From positions 1-64,000 of the forward strand of contig NZ_JAAIKC010000007.1 of assembly GCF_010820665.1 (NCBI RefSeq): a DNA stretch of 64,000 bases. The letters are read 5' to 3'. This stretch comes from Paenibacillus sp. SYP-B3998 (GTDB lineage Bacteria > Bacillota > Bacilli > Paenibacillales > NBRC-103111). Below are positions 35,801-43,953 of the stretch, piece after piece; position 1 is the first letter of the stretch, and every line of letters starts with the position of its first letter. The notes under the pieces are model-generated. The model saw only the letters and a list, made by a program, of their open reading frames with translations, ran no database searches and had not been told where the DNA came from. The position numbers and the translations under genes were made by a program.

Positions 35801-38800
35801 TACCTTTGTGCCTATGTGGTCCTGCACGCAGGCAAGAGCACGCGTCATCTCCGCGGTTATTTGTCGCAAAGCTTGCCTGACTATATGATTCCGGCAAGTT
35901 TTGTGGCGCTGGATCGTTTGCCGCTGACGGTCAACGGCAAAGTGGATCAAAAACAACTTCCCGAGCCGGACATTACATGGGATGCGTTAGTGCCTTACGA
36001 ACCTCCGGCGACGCCGGTGGAAGAGGCGCTGACGGGTATCTGGGAAAGTGTGCTGGGCCGGGCGCATATCGGTGTCGGACATAGTTTCTTTGATCTGGGA
36101 GGGGACTCCATCAAGGCGATTCAGGTCATTGCCCGTTTGAACACGTTTGGACTGAAGCTGGAGATGAAAGATTTGTTCCAGTATCCGACTATTCGGACGG
36201 TCAGCCCTTGGGTTAAGCGTCGTACGCGGTCGATCGATCAAGGGGTTACGGAAGGGGAGGTGCCGCTCACACCGGTCCAGCGATGGTTTTTCGAGCATAA
36301 AAAGGAAGGCACCGATCACTTTAACCAAGCGGTGATGCTGTTCAGCCCGAACGGATTTGACGAGCCTGCTCTGCGAAAGTCGCTGGATGAGTTATGGCTT
36401 CACCATGATGCGCTACGGATGATTTACAACGCTCATGCCGACGGTGTGCGCCAATTCAACCGGGGCGCTGTCGGATGCCCGGTTCAGTGGGCCGTCTATG
36501 ACTTTACCAATCGGTCCGATGCGTATCATGAGATCGAGAAAATCGCCAGCGACCTGCAAGCCGGGCTTGATCTAAGCGCAGGCAAGCTGCTGACGGCCGG
36601 TATCTTCCGCACGGATGAAGGGAGCCATTTGCTTCTGGCGATTCATCATTTGGTAGTCGACGGAGTATCGTGGCGCATTTTGTTGGAAGATTTGAATAGC
36701 ATCTATTCCCAAGCGCTAGCGGGAAAAACGGCGGTGCTTCCGGAAAAAACTGATTCATTCAAGCTGTGGGCCGAGCAGCTTTCCGATTATGCAAACAGCC
36801 CATCTTTATTGAAAGAAATCCCGTATTGGACGCAGCTGGAGAAGACGGATGTATCGTCTCTGCCAAAGCGCGGTTTCAATATGAGACAAGATAGCGAAGC
36901 ACCAAGGGCAAGTATTGCTGTTCGACTCCACGCGGCTTATACGCGGCAGTTGCTGGGAGAGGTGCAGGTGCATCAGCGCTATAACACGGAGATTAACGAT
37001 TTGCTCCTTGCGGCTCTTGGACTGGTGGTTGCGAAGCGGTTCGGCATGGAGGTATTTCCGCTTAACCTGGAAGGACATGGCAGAGAAGAGATCATTGAGG
37101 GCATCGACATTACACGTACCGTCGGCTGGTTTACGACGATGTTCCCGATCGTTCTGGATCTTAGTCAAGGAAGCGAGCTCTCGTGGGTTATTCGGAACAC
37201 GAAAGAAACGATTCGGAAGGTTCCTAACCGGGGAATCGGGTATGGCTTGCTCAAAAGCTTAACGCGGCCCGAAAATAAACAATGTCTGGATTTCAAACTC
37301 GAACCGCAAATCAGCTTTAACTATTTAGGTCAATTTAACGAAGAACCGACGACAGCTGGCTTCTCAATGTCGCCGCTGTCCCCAGGCCGATCCATCAGCG
37401 AACAGGCGGAGAGCCGGTTCAGCCTTGACATCAACGCGATTATTTCCGGTTCGGAGCTGCTGATAGAAATCGGTTACAGCCGTCAAGAATATGAGGCGGA
37501 GGAGATCGAACAGCTGGCCCATGCCTACATTCAGGAGCTGGAGACAGTCATCGATCACTGCGCGCTTAGGACGGAGCGGCAGTATACGCCTTCGGATTTC
37601 CAAGATCGGGGGCTAACGATTCGCGAACTTGACGGCATTCTCGAACGGTATGCGGGCAGCGGAGCCATCCAAAGCATATACCCGTTGACGCCGATGCAGC
37701 AAGGCATGCTTTTCCATTATTTGATGAATCCCGGTACGTCGGCTTATGTGGAGCAGCTTAGCGTAGAAATTGAAGGGACGCTAAATCTGGACCTCTTGAA
37801 TGTAAGTCTGGGTCGCTTATTGGATAAGTATGAGGTGCTGCGTACGAATTTTGTTTATTCGGACATTCAGATCCCGCGACAGATCGTATTCTCTCGTAAG
37901 ACAGAGGAAGTTCAGTTCTACGATATATCGGGTGCGGACCAGGCCGAGACCGCAATTCGCGTGGAGCAAATTAAGGCCTCCGATATTCAAAGAGGGTTTG
38001 ATCTCGCGCGGGACACGCTCATTCGGATGGTCGTGCTGAAAATCGGCGAGGATCGTCAACGACTCATCTGGACATTCCATCACATCAACTTGGACGGCTG
38101 GTGCGTTGGGATCATTTATCAAGATTTCATCCAGATGTATTTGGAGCTCGTGAGCGGAACCCCTTCTCACTCAGAGCCAGTGCCTCCGTATTCTGCTTAT
38201 ATACGCTGGCTGGAGAAGCAGGATGCGCAAGAAGCGCTCTCGTATTGGCAGCATTATTTGGAAGAATACAGCCAATATGCCACCCTGCCGAAGTCGGCCG
38301 CGTCGCATGGAAACGATCCATCCGGGCAGCTGGAATTTTCTTTCGACCGGGAGATCACGAAACGATTGTCCGAATTGGCGTCCGGCAACCGGGTTACGGT
38401 CAACACCGTCGTTCAGGCGATTTGGGGCATCTTGCTGCAGAAATACAACAACACCTCTGATGTGGTTTTCGGATCGGTCGTGTCCGGCAGACCGCCGGAA
38501 ATCCCGGGGATCGAGCAAATGGTCGGCATTTTCATTAATACGATTCCCGTACGGGTACGGACGGAAGCCGAGCAAACCTTTGCCGGGTTGTTGGCGCAGG
38601 TTCAGCAGAACGCGATGGCATCCTCCAAGTATGAATATGCATCGTTAGCGGAGATTCAATCTGTCTCGGAGCTGAAGCAATCGCTGTTGGATCATATTCT
38701 CGTGTTTGAGAATTATCCGGAATACGAGGAACGGCAGGCATCCTTCGAGGGCTCCCCGCTCAAGTTCCATATGGAAAGCATGTCGTTCTTCGAACAGACG

Positions 38801-41800
38801 AACTTTGATTTTAATCTCATTGTTTCCTTGAGGGACAAATTGAACGTCAAGTTTTTATATAACAAGGACGTGTTTACCAAAGCGTCGGTTGAACGGATTC
38901 AAGGACATTTGCGTGCGGTTGTGCGCCAACTGCTTGCTGACCCGGCGCTTCCCTTGGCCGGGATCGATATCGTGACAGACGAAGAGAAGCAGGTTTTGAA
39001 TGACTACAATCGTACGGCGGCACCGTATCCGAAGGAACATACGATTCACGGGTTGTTCGAGGAGCAGGTGGAGCGGACGCCGGATCGGGTGGCGGTCGTC
39101 ATGGGCGAGGAGCAGCTAACCTACCGGGAGTTGAACGAGCAGGCGAATCGGCTGGCCCGGGTGCTGCGGGAGAAAGGCGTCGGACCGGATCGGATCGTAG
39201 GGATCGCGGTGCACCGGTCGCTGGAAATGATCATCGGCCTGATGGCGATCCACAAGGCAGGAGGGGCATACTTGCCGATTCAGCCAGAAGACCCTGTCGA
39301 TCGCGTCTTGTTCACGCTTGAGGACAGCGGCGCGGCGCTCGTATTAACACAGCGCAATCTGTTAGAGCCGCTTCGGCCACTTGGGGCCGAGCGCGAACTG
39401 CTCGGCATCGAGGATGTGCTGGAGCAGGCCGCGGGACTCAGCGGGGCCAACCTGGAGCCGGTCAACGTCTCCAGTGACCTGGTGTATGTGATCTATACGT
39501 CGGGGTCCACGGGTCGGCCGAAAGGGGTTATGATCGAACATGCGTCGCTGATCAATCGGTTGAACTGGATGCAGCACCGGATGCCGTTCGGCGCGGAGGA
39601 CGTGATCCTGCAGAAGACGCCGTACACGTTCGATGTGTCATTGTGGGAGTTGTTCTCGTGGGCGATTCAGGGGGCGAGACTCTGCTTCCTGCCACCGGGC
39701 GGGGAGAAGGACCCGGGATTGATTGCGGATACGATCGAAGCCCATGGCATCACGGCGATCCACTTTGTGCCCTCGATGCTGGGTGCGTTCCTGGACGTGG
39801 CGGAGCAGGAGGAACTCATCGGCCGGCTGGGGAACGTCAAGCGGGTATTTGCCAGTGGCGAGGCGCTGATGAGCGAGCATGTAAAGCGGTTCAACCGCTT
39901 GTGGCGAGCGTCCAGCGGAGCGACGCTGCACAACTTGTATGGGCCGACGGAAGCGACGGTGGAGGTCGCTTACTACGACTGCCCGCCAGAGGCGGTGCCG
40001 GGCAGCATTCCAATTGGCCGGCCGCTGGATAATGTGCGGCTGTACGTGCTGGACAAGGCCGACCGGTTGATGCCGGTGGGCGTGCCGGGCGAGCTGCATA
40101 TCGGGGGCGATTGCCTGGCGAGGGGTTACCTGAACCGGCCGGATTTGACGGCGGAGAAGTTCGTGCGGGACCCGTTCGCTGACGGCGGGCGCATGTACCG
40201 GACCGGCGATTTGGCGCGGTGGCTGCCGGACGGGAATATTGAGTATCTGGGTCGTATCGACCACCAAGTGAAGATCCGCGGTTACCGGATCGAGCTGGGC
40301 GAGATCGAAGCGGCGCTGCTGGCGCAGGACGGAGTAAAGGAAGCGGTTGTGCTCGCCCGGGATGACCGGACGGGCGGACAATTCTTGTGTGCCTATATTG
40401 TAGGGAAACCGGGTGTGACGGCAGCCAAGCTGCGCCAAAATTTAACCGGGCATCTTCAGGAATACATGATTCCCGCATTCTTCGTCCTGCTGGATCAGAT
40501 GCCTCTCACAGCAAGCGGGAAAGCAGATCGGCGGACGTTGATGGAAATGGATCTCGGGTTGATCCAGAATGTGGAATACGCGGAACCGCGGACCGAGCTG
40601 GAGAAGCAGTTGGCAGAAGCTTGGCAAAGTATTTTTGACCTACCGAAGGTGGGGATCGACGATAACTTCTTCGATTTGGGCGGTCATTCGTTAACGGCCA
40701 TCCAGCTCGTGTCGAAGATGCAGCAGACGACCGGACTGGAAATTAGGCTCAACAGCTTGTTCCATCATCCGACGATTCGAAGCTTGACGCAGCATGGGGT
40801 AGAATCCGATACAAGTCTTTCCGTTTCGCTCCGAACGTTCGAATCCGTGGAGCATCTTCTTCAAGAAAAATTTGGAATCCGCAGTTCCTTGCGCCAAGTG
40901 TCGTCGGGGAATGAGACCTTGCAGGTTCTGCATCTCGAAGGCTCATCAAACTCCGCTTCAAGCCCAAGCCATGACGAAATGCTGGAGCTGATTGCGGCCC
41001 ACTTCGATGAAGCGGACCAACCGCATTACATCACGGCAGCGTCGGAAGACGATCTCAGTCTGGAAACGCTGAATGTTGATGAAGTTCGTCACGAGTGGAA
41101 GCAACAGATCGATAGCATGCTTGAGGCTTTCGTACATTCGATTCTGCGTCTTCCGGTGATCGATCTGCAGCCAGTTTCACCTACCCAATCGTATCATCTG
41201 GAGCATGACGATATTTCTGGAACGGTGATGACGTTTGAGAAATACCTCAACGTGAAACATCTGGAGAAGGCCATCCATCAAGTCATCCGGAATCATGACT
41301 TGATGCGCAGCGTCTTGGTTAAGGCCGATGGAGAATGGGTATGGCAGGTGTACGACAATCCTGATCCTATCACTTTGCCTTTTGTAGATTTATCCGGGGT
41401 TTCGCGTGAATCGCAAGAAATGCTGCTTCATCAAGTCATTTGGCCGTATTTTTACAAAAATCACGAACAGAACGGTTCGCTTATGTACCGAATCCTGCTG
41501 GTGAAGAAAAACCTGAAAGAGTATTTGCTCCTTCTGCCATTCTCTCACTCCATATTTGATTATATGAGCGGCGAAATTATCAAAAACCAAATCAGCCAGT
41601 ATTACGAATCATTCCAAGCCGGGAAGCAGCTGCAGGACGAAGCTGTCGGTCGTTACTGGGATTTTACCGCTCAGATTCAAAGCGGCCCCGTCAATCTAAG
41701 CGATCCTGCGCTGGTTGCGCTGTACGAATTGGAGGCATTCGAAGACAACATACGACGGGTATCGGAGGTCGCTGCTGCCCAATCGTTGTTGATCGGCCAT

Positions 41801-42421
41801 ACTGCAGTAAGGTTGGACGTGAGCGCGGCCGATTTGGACGGGCGCTTCGGCACTGCGGAACTGTGGCAGCTGGCGTTCTCGTCATTCGCTGGGTTATGCG
41901 AACGATATTTCGAGTTAAATCAGGCCCCTATTTGGGTCGCCAACTACGGTAGAAGCTTTAAAGGGGAACGATATTTCGACGTGATCGGCGAATTCGTTGA
42001 TTACGTACCGATCCTGGCCAAGAATTGGACAGACCCTAGCGCTTTGGAGCAGAAGGTGAAACACAAGTTACAGCTCGCCGCGGAGCATAACATCAGCTTT
42101 GCCAATCTGACTTATCATACAGCCATGGAACAATTTTATCCAAGATCCGCTCGTCATTTGCAGCAGGCGATGGATGCTATGCCGATCGTATTCAACTATC
42201 TCGGCGAATTAAGAAGCGAGCACCGGGTACTGCAATCGGTGGACCTCGGCAATGCCAATATCGAAGGAAGAAAGCGGATCTTATGCGAGGTTTGGCATGA
42301 TGAGGCAGGAAACCTCTCTATGGCTCTTGCGCTTCCGTATATCGAAGAGGCGGGCATGGTACGCAGCCAATGGCAGGAGGCAGTCGATCAATTGACGGCT
42401 GCGACGACAGTAACGCACTAA
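29897..42421 (+). CDS. NRPS subunit 3: C-A-PCP-C-A-PCP-E-C-A-PCP-terminal C-like domain
   Basis: 4174 residues, starting 22 bp after subunit 2 (GGGAGATGAG before the ATG). Order: C (HHIIMDG, 144); A (455-945); PCP (S1016); C (HHIVADG, 1204); A (1510-2010); PCP (S2071 in GGDS); epimerase ([10 protein letters not shown], 2250); a linker resembling a fused COM donor/acceptor pair (about 2563-2605); C (HHINLDG, 2728); A (3035-3525); PCP (S3598); a ~120-residue linker; a terminal condensation-like domain (about 3752-4170). Specificity codes by eye: DVWHFSLVEK (Ser), DGFFLGMVFK (Ile/Val-like, close to the Ile code DGFFLGVVYK, then epimerised) and DVWHFSLVEK (Ser). No thioesterase or reductase follows, so the terminal domain is the only release candidate. 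Confidence 0.92.
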   Translation: MSKDMQIQSIFRLTPMQKGILFHSLMNESSHAYFEQVCFTLDGRLDVAYLEQSLTRLFERHEILRSNIFHLNIEEPKLIVFKQKRPEIRFDDISGMDESAKQHYVARALQEDKERGFDLTREELFRAAVIQYAENTYKLIVSFHHIIMDGWCLEIVFNEWLQLYGALQSQEEVQLERVPDYEVYLKWLERQDQEEALTFWTQYLEAFEHQSLLPITHSLVADAAGKYNLSQESVVFEAELTGQLEKLAKDHKVTLSAVFYALWGLLLQKYNNTNDVTFGAVVSGRPTEITGVEQMVGLFINTLPVRIRTESGYRFAELLEQVQQSIVDVNRYHYVSLTDIQSASLLKNNLIHHIIAFENFPGTQEVSGQDEQRRLAVTATEGFEQTNYDFNISVIPGETIKVKFTYNGLLYSSEAIHNLGQHLKNVARTVSSHPELALDAVELLSAPEQEALLGEFNNTEAPYPKERTIHGLFEEQVERTPDRVAVVMGEEQLTYRELNEQANRLARVLREKGVGPDRIVGIAVHRSLEMNIGLMAIHKAGGAYLPIQPEDPVDRVLFTLEDSGAALVLTQRNLLEPLRPLGAERELLGIEDVLEQAAGLSGVNLEPVNVSSDLVYVIYTSGSTGRPKGVMIEHASLINRLNWMQHRMPFGAEDVILQKTPYTFDVSLWELFSWAIQGARLCFLPPGGEKDPGLIADTIEAHGITAIHFVPSMLGAFLDVAEQESWFGRLGSVKRVFTSGEALMSEHVKRFNRLWRASSGATLHNLYGPTEATVEVAYYDCPPEEVPGSIPIGRPLDNVRLYVLDKADRLMPVGVPGELHIGGDCLARGYLNRPDLTAEKFVLDPFVDGGRMYRTGDLARWLPDGNIEYLGRIDHQVKIRGYRIELGEIEAALLAQDGVKESVVLARDDGQGGHFLCAYVASDQERQEQALKERLKLVLPSYMVPTHIVVLDGLPHLSNGKVDRKSLPAPEGRLLGSESIAPRTETEIRLAQIWEKTLGVSGLGIRHDFFEWGGHSLKATQLMTRINKEFQVQFTLPDIFGNPTIETMGALIADPKVESQAVAEIPSAPLQDYYPVTSMQKRLMVLQHLEGAETAYNLPSAMVIEEPLDQARLEEVFQQLIDRHEALRTSFEWVGDEPVQRLCDQVSFQLASGDLSVGDGLEEEQIQTALHAFIRPFDLSAAPLFRAELNRLSDGKHLLLVDMHHIVADGTSIDILMDDFSALYRAEALPKLRIQYKDFAVWHNESLKGGQLREQEQFWLNELSGELPVLNLPTDYPRPQKKSFEGERIAIEADAYLFSKLKKLTTESKTTLFMVLLAAYNVLLHKYSGQEDVTVGSPIAGRHVPDLEKTIGMFVNTLVLRNRPLPEQTFLQFLQQVRETSIRAFQNQDYPIEDVVEQLGVQRDMSRSPLFDVMFSLENSESPELHDHVLSFNPYPLETGISKFDLTLTAEAHGEKLAFRFEYCAKLFRAETIQRMAVHYIRLLEAIVERADTAISDLELLSEAERYALTTEFNNTASDYPKEKTLQRLFEEQVERTPHRTAVVFGDLRWSYRELNEKANRLAKTLRDKGVQANTRVALMAGRSLEMIAGIMGILKAGGAYVPIAPDYPAERIKLILNECGSPLLLTQSHVRAASDFFGEQGASGFTGEVLDLDMMETDASGYADNLPLINTSGDLAYVMYTSGSTGQPKGNLTVHHNISRVVKNTDYIDISEQDTLLQLSNFVFDGSVFDIFGALLNGASLVLIQKEEVLDPEKLSSLLRKEQVTIFFITTALFNTLVDTNIECFGTIRKVLFGGERVSFPHVKELYAFIGPGKILHMYGPTETTVFATCYKVDELDESMWTIPIGKPISRTSAYILNDRGSLQPIGIPGELWIAGDGVARGYLDRPDQTEERFVPNPFSVGERMYRTGDIARWLPDGNIEFWGRLDHQVKIRGFRIELGEIEKHLLSNEFVKEAIVVARQDASGQKYLCAYVVLHAGKSTRHLRGYLSQSLPDYMIPASFVALDRLPLTVNGKVDQKQLPEPDITWDALVPYEPPATPVEEALTGIWESVLGRAHIGVGHSFFDLGGDSIKAIQVIARLNTFGLKLEMKDLFQYPTIRTVSPWVKRRTRSIDQGVTEGEVPLTPVQRWFFEHKKEGTDHFNQAVMLFSPNGFDEPALRKSLDELWLHHDALRMIYNAHADGVRQFNRGAVGCPVQWAVYDFTNRSDAYHEIEKIASDLQAGLDLSAGKLLTAGIFRTDEGSHLLLAIHHLVVDGVSWRILLEDLNSIYSQALAGKTAVLPEKTDSFKLWAEQLSDYANSPSLLKEIPYWTQLEKTDVSSLPKRGFNMRQDSEAPRASIAVRLHAAYTRQLLGEVQVHQRYNTEINDLLLAALGLVVAKRFGMEVFPLNLEGHGREEIIEGIDITRTVGWFTTMFPIVLDLSQGSELSWVIRNTKETIRKVPNRGIGYGLLKSLTRPENKQCLDFKLEPQISFNYLGQFNEEPTTAGFSMSPLSPGRSISEQAESRFSLDINAIISGSELLIEIGYSRQEYEAEEIEQLAHAYIQELETVIDHCALRTERQYTPSDFQDRGLTIRELDGILERYAGSGAIQSIYPLTPMQQGMLFHYLMNPGTSAYVEQLSVEIEGTLNLDLLNVSLGRLLDKYEVLRTNFVYSDIQIPRQIVFSRKTEEVQFYDISGADQAETAIRVEQIKASDIQRGFDLARDTLIRMVVLKIGEDRQRLIWTFHHINLDGWCVGIIYQDFIQMYLELVSGTPSHSEPVPPYSAYIRWLEKQDAQEALSYWQHYLEEYSQYATLPKSAASHGNDPSGQLEFSFDREITKRLSELASGNRVTVNTVVQAIWGILLQKYNNTSDVVFGSVVSGRPPEIPGIEQMVGIFINTIPVRVRTEAEQTFAGLLAQVQQNAMASSKYEYASLAEIQSVSELKQSLLDHILVFENYPEYEERQASFEGSPLKFHMESMSFFEQTNFDFNLIVSLRDKLNVKFLYNKDVFTKASVERIQGHLRAVVRQLLADPALPLAGIDIVTDEEKQVLNDYNRTAAPYPKEHTIHGLFEEQVERTPDRVAVVMGEEQLTYRELNEQANRLARVLREKGVGPDRIVGIAVHRSLEMIIGLMAIHKAGGAYLPIQPEDPVDRVLFTLEDSGAALVLTQRNLLEPLRPLGAERELLGIEDVLEQAAGLSGANLEPVNVSSDLVYVIYTSGSTGRPKGVMIEHASLINRLNWMQHRMPFGAEDVILQKTPYTFDVSLWELFSWAIQGARLCFLPPGGEKDPGLIADTIEAHGITAIHFVPSMLGAFLDVAEQEELIGRLGNVKRVFASGEALMSEHVKRFNRLWRASSGATLHNLYGPTEATVEVAYYDCPPEAVPGSIPIGRPLDNVRLYVLDKADRLMPVGVPGELHIGGDCLARGYLNRPDLTAEKFVRDPFADGGRMYRTGDLARWLPDGNIEYLGRIDHQVKIRGYRIELGEIEAALLAQDGVKEAVVLARDDRTGGQFLCAYIVGKPGVTAAKLRQNLTGHLQEYMIPAFFVLLDQMPLTASGKADRRTLMEMDLGLIQNVEYAEPRTELEKQLAEAWQSIFDLPKVGIDDNFFDLGGHSLTAIQLVSKMQQTTGLEIRLNSLFHHPTIRSLTQHGVESDTSLSVSLRTFESVEHLLQEKFGIRSSLRQVSSGNETLQVLHLEGSSNSASSPSHDEMLELIAAHFDEADQPHYITAASEDDLSLETLNVDEVRHEWKQQIDSMLEAFVHSILRLPVIDLQPVSPTQSYHLEHDDISGTVMTFEKYLNVKHLEKAIHQVIRNHDLMRSVLVKADGEWVWQVYDNPDPITLPFVDLSGVSRESQEMLLHQVIWPYFYKNHEQNGSLMYRILLVKKNLKEYLLLLPFSHSIFDYMSGEIIKNQISQYYESFQAGKQLQDEAVGRYWDFTAQIQSGPVNLSDPALVALYELEAFEDNIRRVSEVAAAQSLLIGHTAVRLDVSAADLDGRFGTAELWQLAFSSFAGLCERYFELNQAPIWVANYGRSFKGERYFDVIGEFVDYVPILAKNWTDPSALEQKVKHKLQLAAEHNISFANLTYHTAMEQFYPRSARHLQQAMDAMPIVFNYLGELRSEHRVLQSVDLGNANIEGRKRILCEVWHDEAGNLSMALALPYIEEAGMVRSQWQEAVDQLTAATTVTH
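31271..32622 (+). repeat. Near-identical Ser adenylation-domain copy 2 of 3
   Basis: This is the first A domain of subunit 3. It matches 26659-28020 and 39014-40375 with scattered substitutions, for example CGTACG for CATACG near its start and VFTSGEA for VFASGEA in the protein. Identity stops at 32622, just before the segment FLCAYVASDQ, so the C-terminal subdomain tail was not exchanged. Confidence 0.9.
39014..40375 (+). repeat. Near-identical Ser adenylation-domain copy 3 of 3
   Basis: This is the last A domain of subunit 3. It shares the left boundary ACGGCGGCACCG and the right boundary GACCGGACGGGC with copy 1, and both are exactly 1362 bp long. The local differences (EELIGRLGNVKRV for ESWFGRLGSVKRV, PPEAVPG for PPEEVPG) show it is not a perfect duplicate. 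Preceding sequence (EEKQVLNDYNRTAAPYP) is unrelated at DNA level to that of the other copies. Confidence 0.9.
41150..42421 (+). other. Terminal condensation-like release domain of subunit 3
   Basis: The last ~420 residues have a condensation-domain fold signature: an entry segment PVSPTQSYHLEH, AIHQVIRNHDLMRSVLV, then FSHSIFDYMSG in place of HHxxxDGxS, and later VFNYLGEL. The second His (H3884) and the Asp (D3888) are kept; the first His is Ser and the Gly is Tyr. Terminal C domains are known to release or cyclise products in fungal and some bacterial NRPSs. Here it probably replaces the thioesterase used by iturin-type synthetases. Whether it closes a macrolactam on the beta-amine, forms an ester on a Ser, or uses an external nucleophile cannot be told. 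Confidence 0.75.
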
Positions 42422-42447
42422 TCGAGGAAAGAACAGAAGAAACACGA

Positions 42448-42486
42448 AGCGTCTCCTTCGGAAACAAGCCAGTCTGGGGAGGCGCT
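42448..42486 (+). terminator. Weak hairpin between synthetase and exporter
   Basis: AGCGTCTCC (42448-42456) pairs with GGAGGCGCT (42478-42486), followed by the mixed TCTCTATT. Without a clean T-run it may only reduce read-through into the exporter gene rather than end the transcript. Confidence 0.3.
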
Positions 42487-42537
42487 CTCTATTCACATAG
42501 GGAACTAAGGGGAAGGAGCGGGATAAGGTGATTTTTT

Positions 42538-43845
42538 ATGAGTGATCCGACTTCTTACAGGCCATATACGAACCGCAATATATTCATATTCTCAGGTACA
42601 AGACTGATCTCTGAGCTAGGCAGCGCCCTGTTTAAATTTGCGTTAAGCTTATATATCTTGGACTTGACAGGTTCGGCGGTAATTTTTTCGATCATATTAG
42701 GTTTGTCGATTCTCCCTGGCGTCTTCGTCAATATTTTTGCAGGCGTTTATGTCGATCGCAGCAACAAAAAGAAGGTGCTTGTCTTTTCCGAATTGCTTAG
42801 CGGCATAATCATGTTCTCCTTGCTGCTCCTGTTTTATTTTGAACCGGCCCCGATATGGCTGCTGGGCGTTTACAGTGTAATCCTTAATGTAATTCAGTCG
42901 TTTACGCTGCTTGCCTTGAATGCATCCATTCCCAATCTGGTCGATCAGGATCGGGTACACAGCTTAAACTCTTCTTACCAGAGCATTGGCGCGGTGATCA
43001 ATGTAGTCGGTCCGATGGTGGGGGCACTGGCTTATCAGGTATGGGGATTTGAGAACATCTTGATTTTCAGTACGGTTTTCTTCATTCTTGCTGGCTCGTT
43101 GCAATGGTTATTAAGATTTCACACGACCTCAGACCATCCGGTGGCGGCCAGTTACTTTGAAAGTTTGAAGGAAGTATTCCGGTATATCGAGCAGCAAGCA
43201 GCAATTAAATACGTGCTTTTCTTATTCGTTGTTATTAATTTCATATTGGCGCCGCTGATGCAGGTTGTTTTGCCATACGTTACCTATCGGGAGCTGCATA
43301 TCTCGGCTCAACAGCTTTCCATCATCCAAGCTTCATGGTTTGTGGGCATTATTATTGGCGCTATTCTCGTATCACAGAAGAGAGTTCATCATTTCATGAT
43401 CAACAAGATTTTTATTTTGTTTCAGATTCAGGCGATCTTATTTGCATGTTGGTGTTTTCCCAAACTGGTTCCGCAGGTATCCGGGAGTCCTTGGGCGATA
43501 ACGGGGTTTTTTTTCGTGCTTTTAATGATTACCGGCTTAATGAATTCGATGGGGAACATTCCGATGATTTCGTATATTCAGGTGTACACGCCGGATCATC
43601 TCCGGGCTAGCGTATTCGGTGTTACGAGTTCCATTACGATGCTCGCTACACCGCTAGGCATCTGGGTCTACGGGTTTGTGCTGAATCGGATCGACTGGGC
43701 TTACCTTCCGCTAGTATCCGGCGGTATCGTTTTCGTCGTGGGCTTGCTTGCGCATCAAAATCGGCAGTTGCGCGAGTTTTTCAAAAAGAACGACGCGCCT
43801 CTGACCGTAAAGACTGAACAGAGTGAGCGGATATCCGCATCGTGA
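42538..43845 (+). CDS. MFS efflux transporter, MefA-like
   Basis: This 435-residue protein has about 12 hydrophobic segments (ALFKFALSLYILDL, VIFSIILGLSILPGVFVNIF, IWLLGVYSVILNVI and others). It carries the MFS loop signature GVYVDRSNKKKVLV between helices 2 and 3. The sequence resembles the macrolide-efflux type (MefA/MFS_3) of drug-proton antiporters. The ATG follows AAGGTGATT. It lies 116 bp after the synthetase operon on the same strand and is closed by a strong terminator. It is therefore the natural candidate exporter or self-resistance pump for the lipopeptide; the substrate is inferred from position only. Confidence 0.88.
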   Translation: MSDPTSYRPYTNRNIFIFSGTRLISELGSALFKFALSLYILDLTGSAVIFSIILGLSILPGVFVNIFAGVYVDRSNKKKVLVFSELLSGIIMFSLLLLFYFEPAPIWLLGVYSVILNVIQSFTLLALNASIPNLVDQDRVHSLNSSYQSIGAVINVVGPMVGALAYQVWGFENILIFSTVFFILAGSLQWLLRFHTTSDHPVAASYFESLKEVFRYIEQQAAIKYVLFLFVVINFILAPLMQVVLPYVTYRELHISAQQLSIIQASWFVGIIIGAILVSQKRVHHFMINKIFILFQIQAILFACWCFPKLVPQVSGSPWAITGFFFVLLMITGLMNSMGNIPMISYIQVYTPDHLRASVFGVTSSITMLATPLGIWVYGFVLNRIDWAYLPLVSGGIVFVVGLLAHQNRQLREFFKKNDAPLTVKTEQSERISAS

Positions 43846-43895
43846 GATCGGAATAAAAGAGCCGCTTCCCGCTGTTGGTGCAGCTGTGAAACCGC

Positions 43896-43940
43896 AAACC
43901 GGGCCTGAAGAGTTCTGTTCTCTTCAGGCCCGGTTTTATG
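43896..43940. terminator. Strong bidirectional intrinsic terminator
   Basis: AAACCGGGCCTGAAGAG (43896-43912) and CTCTTCAGGCCCGGTTT (43920-43936) form a perfect 17-bp stem with a 7-base loop. The stem has T-rich ends on both strands. It separates the exporter gene from the convergent lipoprotein gene and marks the right edge of the biosynthetic unit. Confidence 0.88.
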
Positions 43941-43953
43941 GTTTTCAGGAAAG

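Noticed and set aside
26659..40375. The three 1.36-kb repeats as insertion sequences
   Set aside because: They encode in-frame adenylation-domain cores continuous with the synthetases, with no transposase or terminal inverted repeats.
42240..42421. A thioesterase at the end of subunit 3
   Set aside because: No GxSxG motif or alpha/beta-hydrolase pattern is present; the tail belongs to the condensation-like fold.
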